Source of the DNA: Trissonchulus latispiculum
Taxonomy: Eukaryota > Nematoda > Enoplea > Enoplida > Ironidae
Assembly: GCA_030248195.1 (NCBI GenBank)
Contig: JASAND010012684.1
Location: forward strand, 1 to 64,000
Direction of reading: 5' to 3'
DNA length: 64,000 nt
The translations under genes were made by a program, and so were the position numbers. The notes under the pieces were generated by a model, which worked only from the letters and a program-made list of their open reading frames with translations, searched no databases and was not told the DNA's origin. Positions 11,148 through 22,225 of this stretch are shown one piece after another. Within the stretch, counting starts at the first letter, position 1; the number at the start of each line of letters is the position of its first letter.

Positions 11148-11177
11148 CTTCGAATACCTGAAAATGAAATGCTGCAA

Positions 11178-12004
11178 TTTCCGTCACTTAGGTGGATTAG
11201 ATCTTCAATTGCCCGTGCTGCCAAGGTATTGGCTAGTGATTAAGAATAAGCAAAGACTAACTGAGTACAAATACACCATTAAGTTCACGATCTCCATAAT
11301 TATCTGTTTTAAGGGGGTTGCTACTTTGGTCAGAAATTAACCCATCATGATGACTGGACCATCGAATTGTACCCATCTATATCCCAGACAATAGATAGCA
11401 GAATGTTGAAATTAATAATAAAAGGTTAGGTTTCAAAAATGTAACTACTTTGGAACTCCTTACTTTTCCTTCCAAAGTAATGCATTTTGAAAATGTATGC
11501 CGATGCTATTAAATTTTCTATATATCTAATAATGCTATTGTACTCCCGCTAATTTGCAGTCCGATTTAAATGCTATTAGGAATGGTTAAGCGAAATGCAG
11601 CCTGTCTTTAGAGAAATTAGCAGTATTACTTCTGGGTCGTAACCACACATTTTATAACACTAGCAATATCATAAGCATACATGTGCTTGGGGTGGGGGGT
11701 TTACACCCCCCCACCCAGACCTGGAGCTTGCCCCCACAAAGGGGTACCGCACCACGCCCCCAGAAATCAGATTTTTCCGGTTTTTTGGACAAAAAAACCC
11801 CGGAAAATCCGGTTTTCCTGCGGTCTCCGGCCGGTTCGCAAACCCCCCAGAACTGCCCCCCCCGCACAGTCTGGTCGTAACAACCCTAATATTTGCGTAT
11901 TTTCTGGGCGGTTTACCACTACAAAAGGTAGATGTTATTAGCCTTGTGATTACATAAATATACAAAAAGACATGAATTCCGCGTACCGTTGTATGTATTG
12001 TGCC
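11178..12004. other. Intergenic region with a GC-rich island
   Basis: AT-rich sequence with an abrupt GC- and homopolymer-rich stretch at about 11,685-11,880 (runs such as CCCCCCC and repeated CCGG within T- or A-rich flanks). Open frames on both strands there are low-complexity shadows. It may be a fragment of a dispersed repeat; I do not recognise it. Confidence 0.5.
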
Positions 12005-12376
12005 GTGCCGGCCGAGTGGTTAAGGCGTTCGACTTCGGATCCGATAGTCCGAGGTTCGAATCCCCGCTGCCACAAAGCTTTCACAAATCCCCTTGAGCAA
12101 GGGACTAAGCACATATCGGTTCGCCGTGGGCTCTAGCCAACCCAGCTATCCATCCTTAATTGGTCGGTAAATGGGTACCGCTTATGTGGGAAGGTAACAG
12201 GAGACTGTGTAGGCATCTGCCCTGAGGAGCTGGCCCCTCCTCCACAGTTGCAGCTATCGGCATAGGTAGCACTCCTGGCTCAAGTGGCTTGTAATCGGGG
12301 ATGAGCACCGACGCCCTGTATATTCTCGCATGAGGATAGGAGTTACTCCGGGGGTCCTTTACCTTTACCTTTACCA
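12005..12376 (+). repeat. tRNA-derived SINE with a V/Meta-type central domain
   Basis: A tRNA-like head (12005-12073) with A box GGCCGAGTGGTTAAGG and B box GGTTCGAATCC is followed by an unrelated body and a tail of three CTTTAC units (12356-12374). The body contains CCCTTGAGCAAGG, similar to the conserved central domain of V-SINE/MetaSINE families in animals (from memory). The internal boxes would serve as an RNA polymerase III promoter. The anticodon loop of the head would read TCG (Arg), but the acceptor stem is imperfect and the D-arm is short, so this is not a functional tRNA gene. No convincing target duplication was found. Confidence 0.75.
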
Positions 12377-12675
12377 TTGTATCGCAGTATTTGCAAAAGA
12401 CAACAAATTTACAAATCCGTTGCTCAAAGCGTTTAATAAACGTAAAAAGAATTTTTTATTAAAATGTTATAAGCATGTCACACCGAAGGTTTAATATGCA
12501 TCCGAATGGCTTAATGTTTACTACTTGTAGGTTATTAATAGACTTGAATCGTTCAAAGAAAGTTTACAATACGAGCACCTTGTATGACCACCTTAAAATA
12601 TCCCGCTCAGCTGAAACAGAATTTAACAAGTCCGGAATTGAGAATGTTGGAATTTAATCTAACACTTGTTTGTCG
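12377..12675. other. AT-rich spacer
   Basis: No gene or structured repeat could be supported between the SINE and the foldback element. Confidence 0.5.
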
Positions 12676-12711
12676 CAGGCTCGAAGCATTCTCAGTCGGC
12701 ACGCGTGCCGA
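12676..12711. mobile_element. Left end of a foldback/MITE-like element, split by element 2
   Basis: About 36 bases ending in the CCGA target site. Together with 47,353-47,797 they rebuild an element of about 480 bp whose outer ends are inverted repeats (GAAGCA-TCTCAGTCGGCA at the left; its complement at the right). The palindromic CGGCACGCGTGCCG motif recurs along it. No transposase is visible. Confidence 0.65.
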
Positions 12712-13009
12712 TGTGGAATATCAGTCAGTCAGACGTGCTAAGTCTAAGTCTAAGAAGTCAAAAATACAGTAATCTATAGATTTTTACAGTAATCTTACAG
12801 TATTTCTACAGTAATTCTACAGTAAGTCTAAGTTATGATGGTGAAGTTGACGGTACATTCCAATAAATAGTAATACTGTAGTTTTGTGACGTAATTTAAG
12901 ATAGGGGTCAATATTTGGGATGGCAGATGTTCGTAGTTTGCACTGTGACAGGTCAAACGATCAATCATTCGTAATGATGTAAAGTGTTGGCTTGTTAATT
13001 TCTTTTCGC

Positions 13010-13018
13010 TATATAAAG
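13010..13018 (+). promoter_or_regulatory. LTR TATA box (element 2)
   Basis: TATATAAAG about 300 bases into the LTR. A GCAGTTAGTT initiator-like sequence lies about 30 bases downstream. The same box is kept in the 3' LTR at 46,980-46,988. Confidence 0.6.
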
Positions 13019-13315
13019 TCTTGTCAGAAACTGGTTGGGGGCAGTTAGTTAGGATAGTGTTCGGTGGGAGTCAGTTTCTCCCCAAGGTATCCGCCATTAT
13101 CACGTGGGTACTTCTTTGGTTGTTTTTGTGTTCGACATTGTGAGCTGTGGTTCAAATAGTTGTTTTATTCTTGAAGTTTACCTGTGTTTTGACGCTAACT
13201 GTTGAATTTCCAGTAAACTTACTTTTGTACTTCTTTTCTTTGTAGGTTGGAGGAGACTAGGATTTAGAATAGTTTTTAACATCACACACCTTTGACTAGA
13301 ACCTGCACCTAGTTT

Positions 13316-13321
13316 AATAAA
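13316..13321 (+). promoter_or_regulatory. Polyadenylation signal AATAAA (element 2 5' LTR)
   Basis: AATAAA about 65 bases before the LTR end. The corresponding site in the 3' LTR reads CATAAA, so the copy that should end transcripts is damaged. Confidence 0.5.
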
Positions 13322-13386
13322 TTTACACGAAGTCCGGTCTTTATTTCGAGATGTATACGCGCATATAGGACCAAACTTCAGAAATG

Positions 13387-13401
13387 TGGCGACCGTGACA
13401 G
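13387..13401 (+). other. Primer binding site, tRNA-Arg(UCG) type (element 2)
   Basis: TGGCGACCGTGACAG, 4 bases after the LTR end, complementary to the 3' terminus (with CCA) of animal tRNA-Arg(UCG). Confidence 0.85.
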
Positions 13402-13407
13402 AGGTAG

Positions 13408-15083
13408 ATGTTAAAAACTTTTTCTTCAAATTATTCTCCTCCAATCACACGTGCTGTAGTAAAACGTCAAAAAGACGTCGTTTTGCTTTTTGAAGAATTG
13501 CCAAATTGTGAAATTTCTCAAATTTCGCAAAATTCTAGTGTAATGGCGGATCCTAGCTTTTCGGGAGTAGCTAGGTCGGGGGGTCGTGGTCGGGGGGCTA
13601 GACAGGCAGACCCCCACCCCCAAATTCCTATCGGGAGACCTCTGACAGGCATTGGGCGGGGGACCCCAAGATCCCACCCCCCCCCCCCCCAGGAACCGGC
13701 AGTGTGGCGGGGAACCGCTCAAAATTCTACTCTCCAGCAAAATGGGGGGAATGACAGTGCCCAGTCGTCAGGTACGGGTGGGGTAAGGCCACCCCAGCTA
13801 AATACAGATTGGTTGAGGGGGGGGCACTTCCACCTTTGGCAATGGGCGTGACCCTCCCCAAAACAATGTTGGGGGGCTGGGGTTCTTTTGGAAATCTCCT
13901 GTCGACAGCTTTTGGGGGACCTCGCTTGGATTTGGGGGGTCTCGCATGCGCAGATTTCTTCCTCCCCCTCCTCCTCGCGTTCACGTCACTTCAGACTCCC
14001 CAGTCCAGGAATCGGGTGAAACTTCAGTAAAAGTTTTGGGGGGTGCGTCAAGAAGTCCAGTGGGTGGATGTGATTCGCCTCAAGGCACGGAGTCGGTTAC
14101 CGGGAGCTCGGGGGGGGGGGGGGGGGGGACACCGCCCGGCCCGACGTCCGTGCACAGAAAAAGCTTCCGGACCTTGATGCGTATCTAGATATGGCCCTTG
14201 AAAGGGGGGAGGGTGACCTTTACGATGTTTTACAGGAATTTTTTGACCAGAAATGTAAAAACCGGGGGTTGCCACTAATTTCGGTGGCAGAATTGTATCG
14301 TTACGAAAAAGGGGATGACACCCACCCTCAGTCTCGGGGGGGAGACCTTGTAGAGACTGGGAGTGGGCGCCAGACAACTTCAGAAGAACTTATCCAGCTG
14401 GCGGATTCAGATACGCCTGAAAGGGGTCAAACACCCCCAACTTCGACAGCCTTGCCCAAACCTCAGGAAACACAGCCGGACCCTCCGGCGCAGTCTCAGG
14501 ATGGGCAAACCACGACTCCCCAGGATTCCCCAGCAACGACAGGTACAGAAGCTGCCGCCGGAACGTGGGGCCAGGCAGAAAGATTTGTCTTGTGCCCTGC
14601 TTGTCAACAATACCCACAAGGTACGTTTATGCGGGTTCTCCATTCGTGGGGGACAGGCTCTCAGGAAGGCTCCGGAAGTCAAAAATCCGGGCCTCAGTTA
14701 GTTTATGACCCCCAGTATTTTGTGTATAATTACGAGGGTTATCCAGCTTTCCCTTTGGTTTCAAACGGGGGGGCCTCAGGGTCTCCTCCAGACCGACAAA
14801 ATTGCTCGGGAAATGCAGAAAATCAGTCTGGTTCTGGCGGAGGTGCTCAGCCACCCCCAAATTCTAGTTCGGGCGCAAATGGGGCCGTCGGGGGGGTCCC
14901 TCAGCAACAAGCAAATCAAGTGGTTCCCCGACCGGGCCAGCCCCACCAACCTACGTCTGCTGCAACGTCAAATAGCGGGAATCCAGCCCTTCAACCTCCC
15001 CCGCTGGCTCCTCCGGGCCTGGGACCGCTCGCTCGGAGTCCGGACTATATTATACGCCCAGACAGGATAGGCCTTCGTCTGCA
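13408..15083 (+). pseudogene. gag: Element 2 Gag N-terminal region, frameshifted
   Basis: Gag appears to start at 13,411 (frame open from 13,408), just after the primer site, as in elements 1 and 3; the early SPPITRA block resembles SPPHTRA of element 3. The reading frame is broken at least three times within 800 bases. The breaks lie in or beside homopolymers: 14 C at 13,677-13,690, 8 G at 13,814-13,821 and 19 G at 14,110-14,128. From 14,191 a 315-codon frame resumes with Pro/Gln/Ser-rich sequence and runs up to the capsid. This N-terminal part has no recognisable domain and is much longer than in ordinary Ty3/gypsy Gag. Confidence 0.65.
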
Positions 15084-15830
15084 GTGTCACGCAATCCAAC
15101 TATACCTACTATGCAAGCTACGGATGCTTCTGTGCTGACGCATGATGCGCGGCTCTATTGTACGTATATGGATATCCTCAGGGAGGTCCCCAAATTCGAA
15201 CCAGAAACGATGTCAGTGGAGGAATGGTTCCCACAATTTGAATCAGCAGCTAACATCTACCAGATTCCGCAGGAGCAGTTGCCCCGCCTGTTGTACAACA
15301 AATTGGGAGGAAAAGCCCAGGTTTATGCTGCAAGGGTGGGTCCCTCAGTTACTGACTCATACGAACGCTTCAAAGAACTGCTGCAGTCTCAGTTTCCGCG
15401 ACCGAAATTATCCGTGGCCGACCGCTACACTGCTTTTGTTCAGCGGAAGCAACGACCAGGGGAACACACCCGGAAGTTCATTTCGGAGCTGCAAGCCATG
15501 TCCCTGGACATTTGGAAGAACCAGGAGGAAAGCGACCGTCACTGCGTTCATCAGACATTTTTGGGGATCCATCCACGTTACGAGGGAGCCCTGGCCTCGG
15601 CTTTTGGCGGAGAAGAGCCATCTTTACAGCAGATTTTCCGCATAGTGGACAAGATGGATTCACGTTCCCCTAAACCGGAACCGGAGTCGCTCACGTATCT
15701 CTCTCCGGTCTACGCGGTAGGCTCGGAGGAGGCGGGGGCCTCCGGGACCAACCAGAAGACTGTCCCTGATACCCCGCCGATTGACTTCCTCCAGGAACTG
15801 CAGGCTTTGAAGGAGTATTTTGAACATTAA
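15084..15830 (+). CDS. gag: Element 2 Gag capsid domain
   Basis: An open frame of 248 codons with the capsid-like region from Met 10 (MQATDAS). It keeps the blocks shared with the other elements: DILREVPKFEPE, LLYNKLGGKAQVY, RKQRPGEHTRKFISELQAM and the terminal KMDSRS. The capsid forms the particle shell. The frame stops at 15,828-15,830, before the zinc knuckle, so it is a fragment of a once continuous Gag. Confidence 0.8.
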   Translation: MSRNPTIPTMQATDASVLTHDARLYCTYMDILREVPKFEPETMSVEEWFPQFESAANIYQIPQEQLPRLLYNKLGGKAQVYAARVGPSVTDSYERFKELLQSQFPRPKLSVADRYTAFVQRKQRPGEHTRKFISELQAMSLDIWKNQEESDRHCVHQTFLGIHPRYEGALASAFGGEEPSLQQIFRIVDKMDSRSPKPEPESLTYLSPVYAVGSEEAGASGTNQKTVPDTPPIDFLQELQALKEYFEH

Positions 15831-16889
15831 TTCAGCAAGATGCCCCGTTCCGAAAGCAGATTTCCTTAGAAATGTCAGCATTGTGGCGACGGGGGCATGA
15901 CCCGGATAAATGTTGGGATAAGTACCCAAATTTGGCGCCACCGAACTGGACCAACCCCCAGAGGAACTCTCGACGGGAACAAGTCTCGGGAGTGGATCAA
16001 AACTATCCTTACCAACCTGTTGTGGGACCCCCACAGAACAATTACCCTCCCCAAGCCTTTCCTCCCCAATATGCTCAGCCGTTGCCGCAGCAGTATGCCT
16101 ATCCACAGCCTCAGCAACAACAATAGCCGCCACAGGCGAACCCGCCTGTACCTCCGGCCCAAGTGATGCAACAACAGCAGTGGCATCCAGCCCCGCCAAA
16201 TCTGCCTCTGGTCCCGCAACAGCAGTACGGTGCACCAGCACCACAAGGCCAACCGGCACCTTTGGCTCCAGGTATGCAGCAAAATTTTGTCCCGGCGACT
16301 CATCCACAACCGGGTATAACTCCGCCGGGTCAAGGGGGACCTCCTCCGGGGGTCCCTACGTTGGTTCCGGTTAACCCGGGAACGGTGCCCACCACGCAGG
16401 CACAACCACAACAGAATCTGGTAGGACTCCTCGATGTTCAGGATCCTTGGAGTCAACATATTTTTGTTCTGGATAGCGAACCGGCGCCTCCTACCAATTT
16501 GGGCCGTATCACTCAGCTTTTTACAGATATACAGTGGAATTTTTCAACATTATTTAATGCCTATGGAGGGGCTCATGAGTTCATGATGAGATATTTTCAC
16601 GCAGTTCGGGATCAGCTGGATACCCTGTTGAGCTTGGCCATGGAGGAGTGGCCGGATAAAATTCGTTGGGAGGATTCTTTACCCTCGGAACCGCGGCAAG
16701 ATTGCTTTGGGGGCCTGGAGCCGGTTATCCAAGGTGGGGCCGATGGCTGGTTCTGTTGGGGACTCCTTTGCTATCACGGAGCAGGCTGAGGCGGTGGGAG
16801 ACACCAAGTCGTCTGCTCCGGGGCAGTGCACCCAGCCGGATAACGGGGTAGACCTGTCCGGACCGGTTGCGGGGCCCCCAGTGCCTTAG
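15831..16889 (+). pseudogene. gag: Element 2 Gag zinc knuckle and C-terminal region, frameshifted
   Basis: The zinc knuckle is split between frames: the first Cys pair (CQHC) is read in one frame and RRGHDPDKCW in the next (from about 15,872). A Gln/Pro-rich stretch (QQQYGAPAPQGQP) follows, then at 16,163-16,789 a helical domain (HIFVLDSE...LFTDIQWNF) matching the region after HVFGVDS in element 3. A stop at 16,787-16,789 and another shift separate it from the protease. Confidence 0.65.
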
Positions 16890-17775
16890 GAGAGACCACT
16901 TTTCACTCAGTTTCGGTGTTTCCGCAAACCAAGAATGACCTTGAACTCGAAGCAGTCATGGCCGCTGGAGACAACACACCGGCTATTCTGATTAACGTGC
17001 AAGGACACTCCTTATTGGCCATCCTGGATACGGGCGCCTCTATCTCTATCATTAGCCAGGCAGGGTTGGACCGTCTTCCCGAGCAGGGGTAGATTTGGTG
17101 GTCCAGCGAGCAGATTCCATCCGTGCCCGTACTTCCGGAAACACCCCATTGAAGATTGGGGGCAAAGTCAACTTGATTTTTCAGTTGGGTAGTTTGCAAT
17201 TTGGCTGGCCTTTTCATCTGGCCCCGGAATTCCACTTGGATGTCCTCATTGGAACTGACTTTATGAAAAAGTACAACTGGGATGTCCTTTTCTCTCGGAA
17301 TGCCCTCCATATGAATGGCCTTGATTATAATTTGATGTCTCCGGAACAAATCCGTGCTGAATGGGAGATGGGAAACGCTCGGGGTTTTGCGGTCGTCATG
17401 GCTATTGAAGTGGTGGTTCCTCCTACGTCAGAGAAATGGGCAAAAGCTCAGGTTTCCTCTCGCCTGTCCGATGATCTATATTATTTTGAGCCCACAGAAA
17501 CTTTTGTTTTTGATAATAAAATTTTACCCTACGCGGGAGTTGTCACCCCGCAGGGGCAAAATTTTGATTTTTTTACTAGCAAATCCTACCAATGCTCCGG
17601 TTTCTATCCCGAAAGCAACAGTGGTTGGTACGATAGTCCCAACGGGGGACTACCAGTCGGAGCACCCAAACTTTTCGTGGCCTGTGGCGGTTACGACCGC
17701 TCGGGCAAATAAGGACCCATACGTACAGGACTTGCTTTTTGTCGTGGATGAGGAGATGGGTACCCCCCGAGAAAA
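16890..17775 (+). pseudogene. pol: Element 2 aspartic protease, disrupted
   Basis: Retroviral-type protease, which would cut Gag-Pol. The catalytic motif is visible as ILDTGASISI at about 17,022-17,051, but that frame ends at a TAG at about 17,091. The remainder, including LDVLIGTDFMKKYNWD (the second conserved ILIGTD block), is read in a shifted frame at 17,095-17,712. A further shift occurs near 17,580. A functional protease cannot be made from this copy. Confidence 0.7.
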
Positions 17776-17907
17776 GTGGACTCGTCTTTTACATATAAGT
17801 GGGCGTTAGATTCTGTTTTTGATGACGATTTTGGGGTTTTCGCGTCCGATATCAAATTGGTGTCAACAGTGGAAAATACCGAAAATTTCTCGGGAGGACC
17901 GATCCCT

Positions 17908-17918
17908 AAAGAGGGGGT
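17908..17918 (+). other. Internal copy of the polypurine-tract 11-mer (element 2)
   Basis: Exact AAAGAGGGGGT preceded by CT, in frame as KEGV. Confidence 0.6.
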
Positions 17919-18291
17919 GGATACCACCCTCCGGGCTAACTTGGGAGAGAGCTCTGACCCCGGTGAACCGGAATCCCAAGAACTCCCGCAAATATCTTCA
18001 GCTTTAAAGGGGGTCACAGCTCCACCAGAACTCCCTCCAAGGGGGGAACCGGAAGCAACTACTCCTACGACCAGTGAACAATTTCCCCATAAATCGTGTA
18101 TTTTACACGAATCAGACCTGTCGCCAATCGAAAGGGGTGTTCGGGATGTGCTCCCCTTGGCGCCCGTCATTTTTTCAGATCAAGTGGAAGTATGGGTGGA
18201 ACAATTCCCCGCGCCGGAAGAGGAGTCCTTGGCAGATGGACCCAAAGTGGGCGACACGGAGGACCCCCTGCAAGGGCTGACGTCTCCACCT

Positions 18292-18302
18292 AAAGAGGGG
18301 GT
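18292..18302 (+). other. Internal copy of the polypurine-tract 11-mer (element 2)
   Basis: Exact AAAGAGGGGGT preceded by CT, in frame as KEGV. Confidence 0.6.
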
Positions 18303-18521
18303 GGTACCTGAAGAGATTCAGGGGCCCTCCGTCTGGCTGTGGAGCAATGGGCGTGTGGAACGGGTTCCGGCAGGTGTAGAATTGGGAGCTCAGGTCAATA
18401 TGGCACAGGAAGAAGAAGACGTTCCGGAGAGCGATGGGGGAGACCCGGATCTCTCAGAAACGGAACTTGCGGAGTCGACGGAAGCAGTGGAAACATCGGA
18501 TGACACCTTGCTTAAATCGTC

Positions 18522-19218
18522 ATGGTCCAAGCGATTGCTCCGGCGCCGGATTGGTTCCGTATTCTACAGCAAAGAGGCATGGTGGCTCCGGAGGCACCGC
18601 AGGAGTCGTGTTCAGCCCCGCAGGCGCTCTCGGTGGAAGAGAAGCGCACTCTACTCAACAACAAGATCAAATTTCTGGAATGCTGTTTAACCCGCCAAAA
18701 TCAGAGACGCCTCCGGCTTATGATCTTGAATTTTCCAGACATCTGGGATGCTGCCGGAGGATTCGGAAAAACCGAGTTAGACTACCACTATATCGAGATT
18801 GAACCAGGTAAGCGGCCCATCAAAGCCAGGGCGTATAAAGTCAACCCAGCTCAGAAGAAGATCATTGATGAAAAGCTCACGGCCTGGCTGGAGCAAGGTT
18901 TGATTCAGCCGTCCCGGAGCCCCTGGGCCTCTCCGATTATCCTGGTGGCCAAAAAGGATGGTGATTGGCGTTTGTGCGTGGATTACCGCAAGCTCAACTC
19001 TGTCACCAAACGGGACTGCTATCCTATCCCCTACATCACTGGTCTTTTCGAAAGTATTTTGGGTCACTCTATATTCTCCAAGTTGGATTTGCGTCCGGAT
19101 TCCACCAGATTCCAATCTATCCTCCCGACTGTGAGAAGACTGCCTTCCTCACTCACTCCGGACTCTACGAATTCAAGGTGATGCCATTTGAGTTGTGTAT
19201 GCTCCGAGTACTTTCCAG
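18522..19218 (+). pseudogene. pol: Element 2 reverse transcriptase, N-terminal half, cut by element 3
   Basis: Contains the fingers and palm blocks DYHYIEIEPGKRPIKARAYK, WASPIILVAKKDGDWRLCVD and FSKLDL. A frameshift follows FSKLDL, and the next part (IPIYPPDCEKTAFLTHSGLY, FKVMPF) lies in another frame. The sequence stops at the start of the element 3 LTR, just before the region that would hold the catalytic YIDD. Compared with element 3, about 209 codons (the rest of RT, including YIDD, and the first part of RNase H) are absent on both sides of the insertion. Confidence 0.85.
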
Positions 19219-19687
19219 TGTAAAAAGAAAGTTATTGTCTATGCCTGTACTTCATGACTAATAAAAGAGACTTGACTGATTAACTGCAGGTTCACAATCG
19301 GTAGTGTATGCCTACCGCTCCTCCTCGTGCCTAGCTGATAAAACCTAATTAAAATCCAAGAAATTAAACACGATACTTTAATCTCAAAATTTACACGTAA
19401 TTGGTAGACAACATTTTCCATAAAATGTAAAGATACCGCACAAACAAATATTTCACCAAACAACTAAATTATCCAAAATCACAATATAAAGTCTCAGCTG
19501 CCAACACTACGGATAGAATCCCAAACCCAACCAACTATCACTAACTCCTAACCAAGACTGATCACCACAACTTTTGAATAATTGACTCCATCTTTATAAG
19601 CTATGAAAGTAGCTAAGTTTCAAGAATAGCTTTATTATTCATGAACTAATTTACAAAATTAACATCGTTTTCAACGAATATTTCACA
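19219..19687 (-). repeat. Element 3 3' LTR (469 bp)
   Basis: On the minus strand it begins TGTGAAATATTCG and ends TTTTTACA. Comparison with 36,477-36,952 shows about four fifths identity plus small indels, far less than expected for an LTR pair made in one insertion. A TATA-like CTTATAAAGA (19,591-19,600) is present here but lost in the other LTR. The left flank (CCAG) does not match the right flank of element 3 (TTTG), so no target duplication is seen. Confidence 0.88.
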
Positions 19688-19691
19688 AATT

Positions 19692-19702
19692 ACCCCCTCT
19701 TT
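19692..19702 (-). other. Polypurine tract of element 3
   Basis: Sense-strand AAAGAGGGGGT followed by AATT and then the LTR, the primer site for plus-strand DNA synthesis. Confidence 0.8.
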
Positions 19703-22225
19703 GGCCCGCGCGCCCACGCCGCGGTACGCAAATTAGTAGGATAAAATTTAGGTTAAAGACCAAATCGTAGGTACTAGTGTGATAAAACGCGTGTGAGAAT
19801 TTGAAAACACCGTAAAACTACACTGGAGAACCTCTCCAGAGGCTGACAATGGGAACAAGGCACCACAACACACACGGGCCCACTACCGGTGCTTGCCCCG
19901 ATAAAGAAAAAACAAAGACAGACAAACAAGGCGAACGACAACATACGACAGACAACAACACATACAAACAACAGACATACCCGCAAGGCGGCATCCGACA
20001 AATATATACACAGGCCAAGCTACGAGCAAAAACAAAAATTTTCCTAAACCTCAGACGAAAGTAACCTAATAATTCGACCCCACTATACAGCCTAACCGGA
20101 CAAAATAGACTATGAACAATGCCATATAAAAGGTAGATTCTATGAATAAAGCACAATGGTAATAAAGCACAAGGTATAAAGCAGCACCGAATCGGTCATA
20201 TGTGGCAAATCATGGCAGTAAACAAGATGGCAAGAATTTTGGAAGAAAAAAAATTTTTGAAGAAGAAAGTATCGTGTCCGTTTTTGGACAGAAAAGTGAA
20301 ACACAAACCAGACAGTTAGAACCCGAAAAGAATAAGAATGAGTAAAATACAACATGATTATAGCTGGTAGTAGAACAAAAGAAGAAAAAAAAGAATACGA
20401 AACAGTACAATGGCCCAGCCAAAGTAGCGGGCGCCCTAATTAAAGAAAATCCGAAACCTCCGACGTTCAAGGAAAGTAAGAAGAACACCAATGTTTCACA
20501 GAATTTAATTAAATTTCACCCCCAAAAGCTCCCCCGCCCACGTATATCCCAATTACAAACACTCTTCCCCCCACCACATTGAAGATATCAGCAATACACG
20601 ACATATATATGGGGAACAAAGGGCATCAACAGCGAGCCTAGTCCCAGGACAGGAGTCTTCAGGCGATTAAAGCAGTCAATTGTGGGCAAAACACGCCCAT
20701 AGCCAACCGTTGACACATCCACACCCAAGTCCACCCAACATCACTACCACCGGAAACCACCAACAACACCTTCAAGGCACGATGCCAAGCAACCACACAA
20801 CCAAGACAAAAAGTTCTAACAAGCTAGTACCATCGAGCTGACCACACAAAAACCCGCAATCACCGGTACAATGTCACAAACAACGACCAACCTGTCCCGC
20901 CAGTGCTCCTGGAGAGCCGCCCCCCGCGAGGCTAGAACTCTCCAAGAACCGGATAGCACCCAGGGACCCGAACCATAGAACCGGATAACCGTAGGACCGT
21001 AGACCCGGACAACCGGATAACCGTAGAACCATGCCCAGCAAGGCAGAACCCACACAACGCCAGTCACCCAAACCTCCGGCGTGCCACCCGTCCAAAGGAA
21101 CAGCCGGGCAGGGACCACCAATCCATACAAGGGACGTAGGCTCGCTGAGGGGGGGACGGGAGGGACACATACATTCGCACTTACATACACAAAATAAATG
21201 CAAAGAAAATGTACTTTTATTAGTAGCAAACGGAATGATCAACAATATAAAAACAACCTACGTAGACAACAATATATGCCTCACAACAAAAGAATCCACA
21301 ACCACATACAGTACATATCTACTACCAGCTTCGAACATATTAGCCCTACCTATGAATTTAAGGAGGGAAACGGCCAGTGCTTCCCGCCCCAGGAATCCTA
21401 ATCCCAGAGGAAGAAGTCCTGACAGTTCCCTATCAAAGAAAAGCGGCTGACAAACTACGGAATCTTTGTGTAAGCGCTGCATGTTATTCTCCACGCTCCT
21501 CAGAATCCTAATCTGGGGATTGGGATCGTAACCGCAGCGCCACACGAGAGGCGGGAGAAAAGTAAAAGTAACCCCAGAACTATTGCCTAGAGGTAAAATG
21601 TTGTGACTTTTAATGACAAAAAGTTAAAAACAAAAATAAAATGGTAAAAATAGTGAAACAAAAATTTAAAACAACGGTGTGGGAGGTTCCGGAAAACACC
21701 AATGGGACGAGGTAAACAACTACCCCCTAAACGAGACAGACCCATCCCATACTAACACTCGTTCAGTTAAAAGGCTTTATAAAATTCATGGAGAATAATG
21801 TAAATTTCGAGAAAAACTCTACAATTTCGAATAATATTCTGGCTATTTGAGGCCTAACCATACATGTAAATCCAAAGTAAACTTTTCTGCACATAAAGGA
21901 CAAACATACGTATTCAATTTTAGAAAGTCAACGTTTAAGGTACAACTGCCAATAAGGCGTAAAAATCATATGTAAGAAATACGTATCTAAAAATTTGAAT
22001 CCTGAAAATTTCGTCCAAAAGTGTTTATATACGTACAATAATTAAATCAAACCATATAAGTAACAATTTCGCGAAAAGGCCCACCCCCCTAGGGACCAAC
22101 CAGAACCTCCTACCAATGTATTAAGTTAATTTAAAAATATAAAAGGAAGGTAAAAACAACCGGTCATACACAACCCCCCACAAGGGCGCAAAAACACACC
22201 CCCTTACAACAACAACAACGCCGCA
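19703..22225 (-). other. Element 3 3' untranslated region
   Basis: About 2.5 kb between the stop of the NADAR ORF and the polypurine tract, with no supportable gene. Near the tract it has the GC-rich block also seen beside element 1. A short CCGGATAACCGTAG repeat lies at about 20,980-21,030. Minus-strand frames here are Cys/Val-rich noise. Confidence 0.6.

Larger units (their letters stand above)
12712..13382 (+). repeat. Element 2 5' LTR (671 bp)
   Basis: Begins TGTGGAATATC and ends TTCAGA, where the 3' LTR ends TTCACA; the final base pair is mutated. It is about 98.5% identical by eye to 46,683-47,352, with roughly ten differences. A CCGA duplication flanks the pair. It contains a TATA box and an AATAAA signal in the expected order, so U3-R-U5 organisation is plausible. 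Confidence 0.93.
17776..18690 (+). pseudogene. pol: Element 2 acidic protease-RT linker
   Basis: A 304-codon frame of Glu/Pro/Ser-rich sequence between protease and RT, with KEGV at 17,908-17,918 and 18,292-18,302. Element 3 has the same kind of linker in one continuous ORF. It has no known domain. Ordinary Ty3/gypsy pol has a much shorter spacer here. Confidence 0.55.

Noticed and set aside
12005..12073. Functional tRNA-Arg gene
   Set aside because: The D-arm is short, the acceptor and anticodon stems have mismatches, and the sequence continues into a SINE body and CTTTAC tail.
19774..20491. Hydrophobic Cys/Phe/Val-rich minus-strand frames
   Set aside because: Translations of an A/C-rich untranslated region; no coherent membrane protein pattern or conservation.
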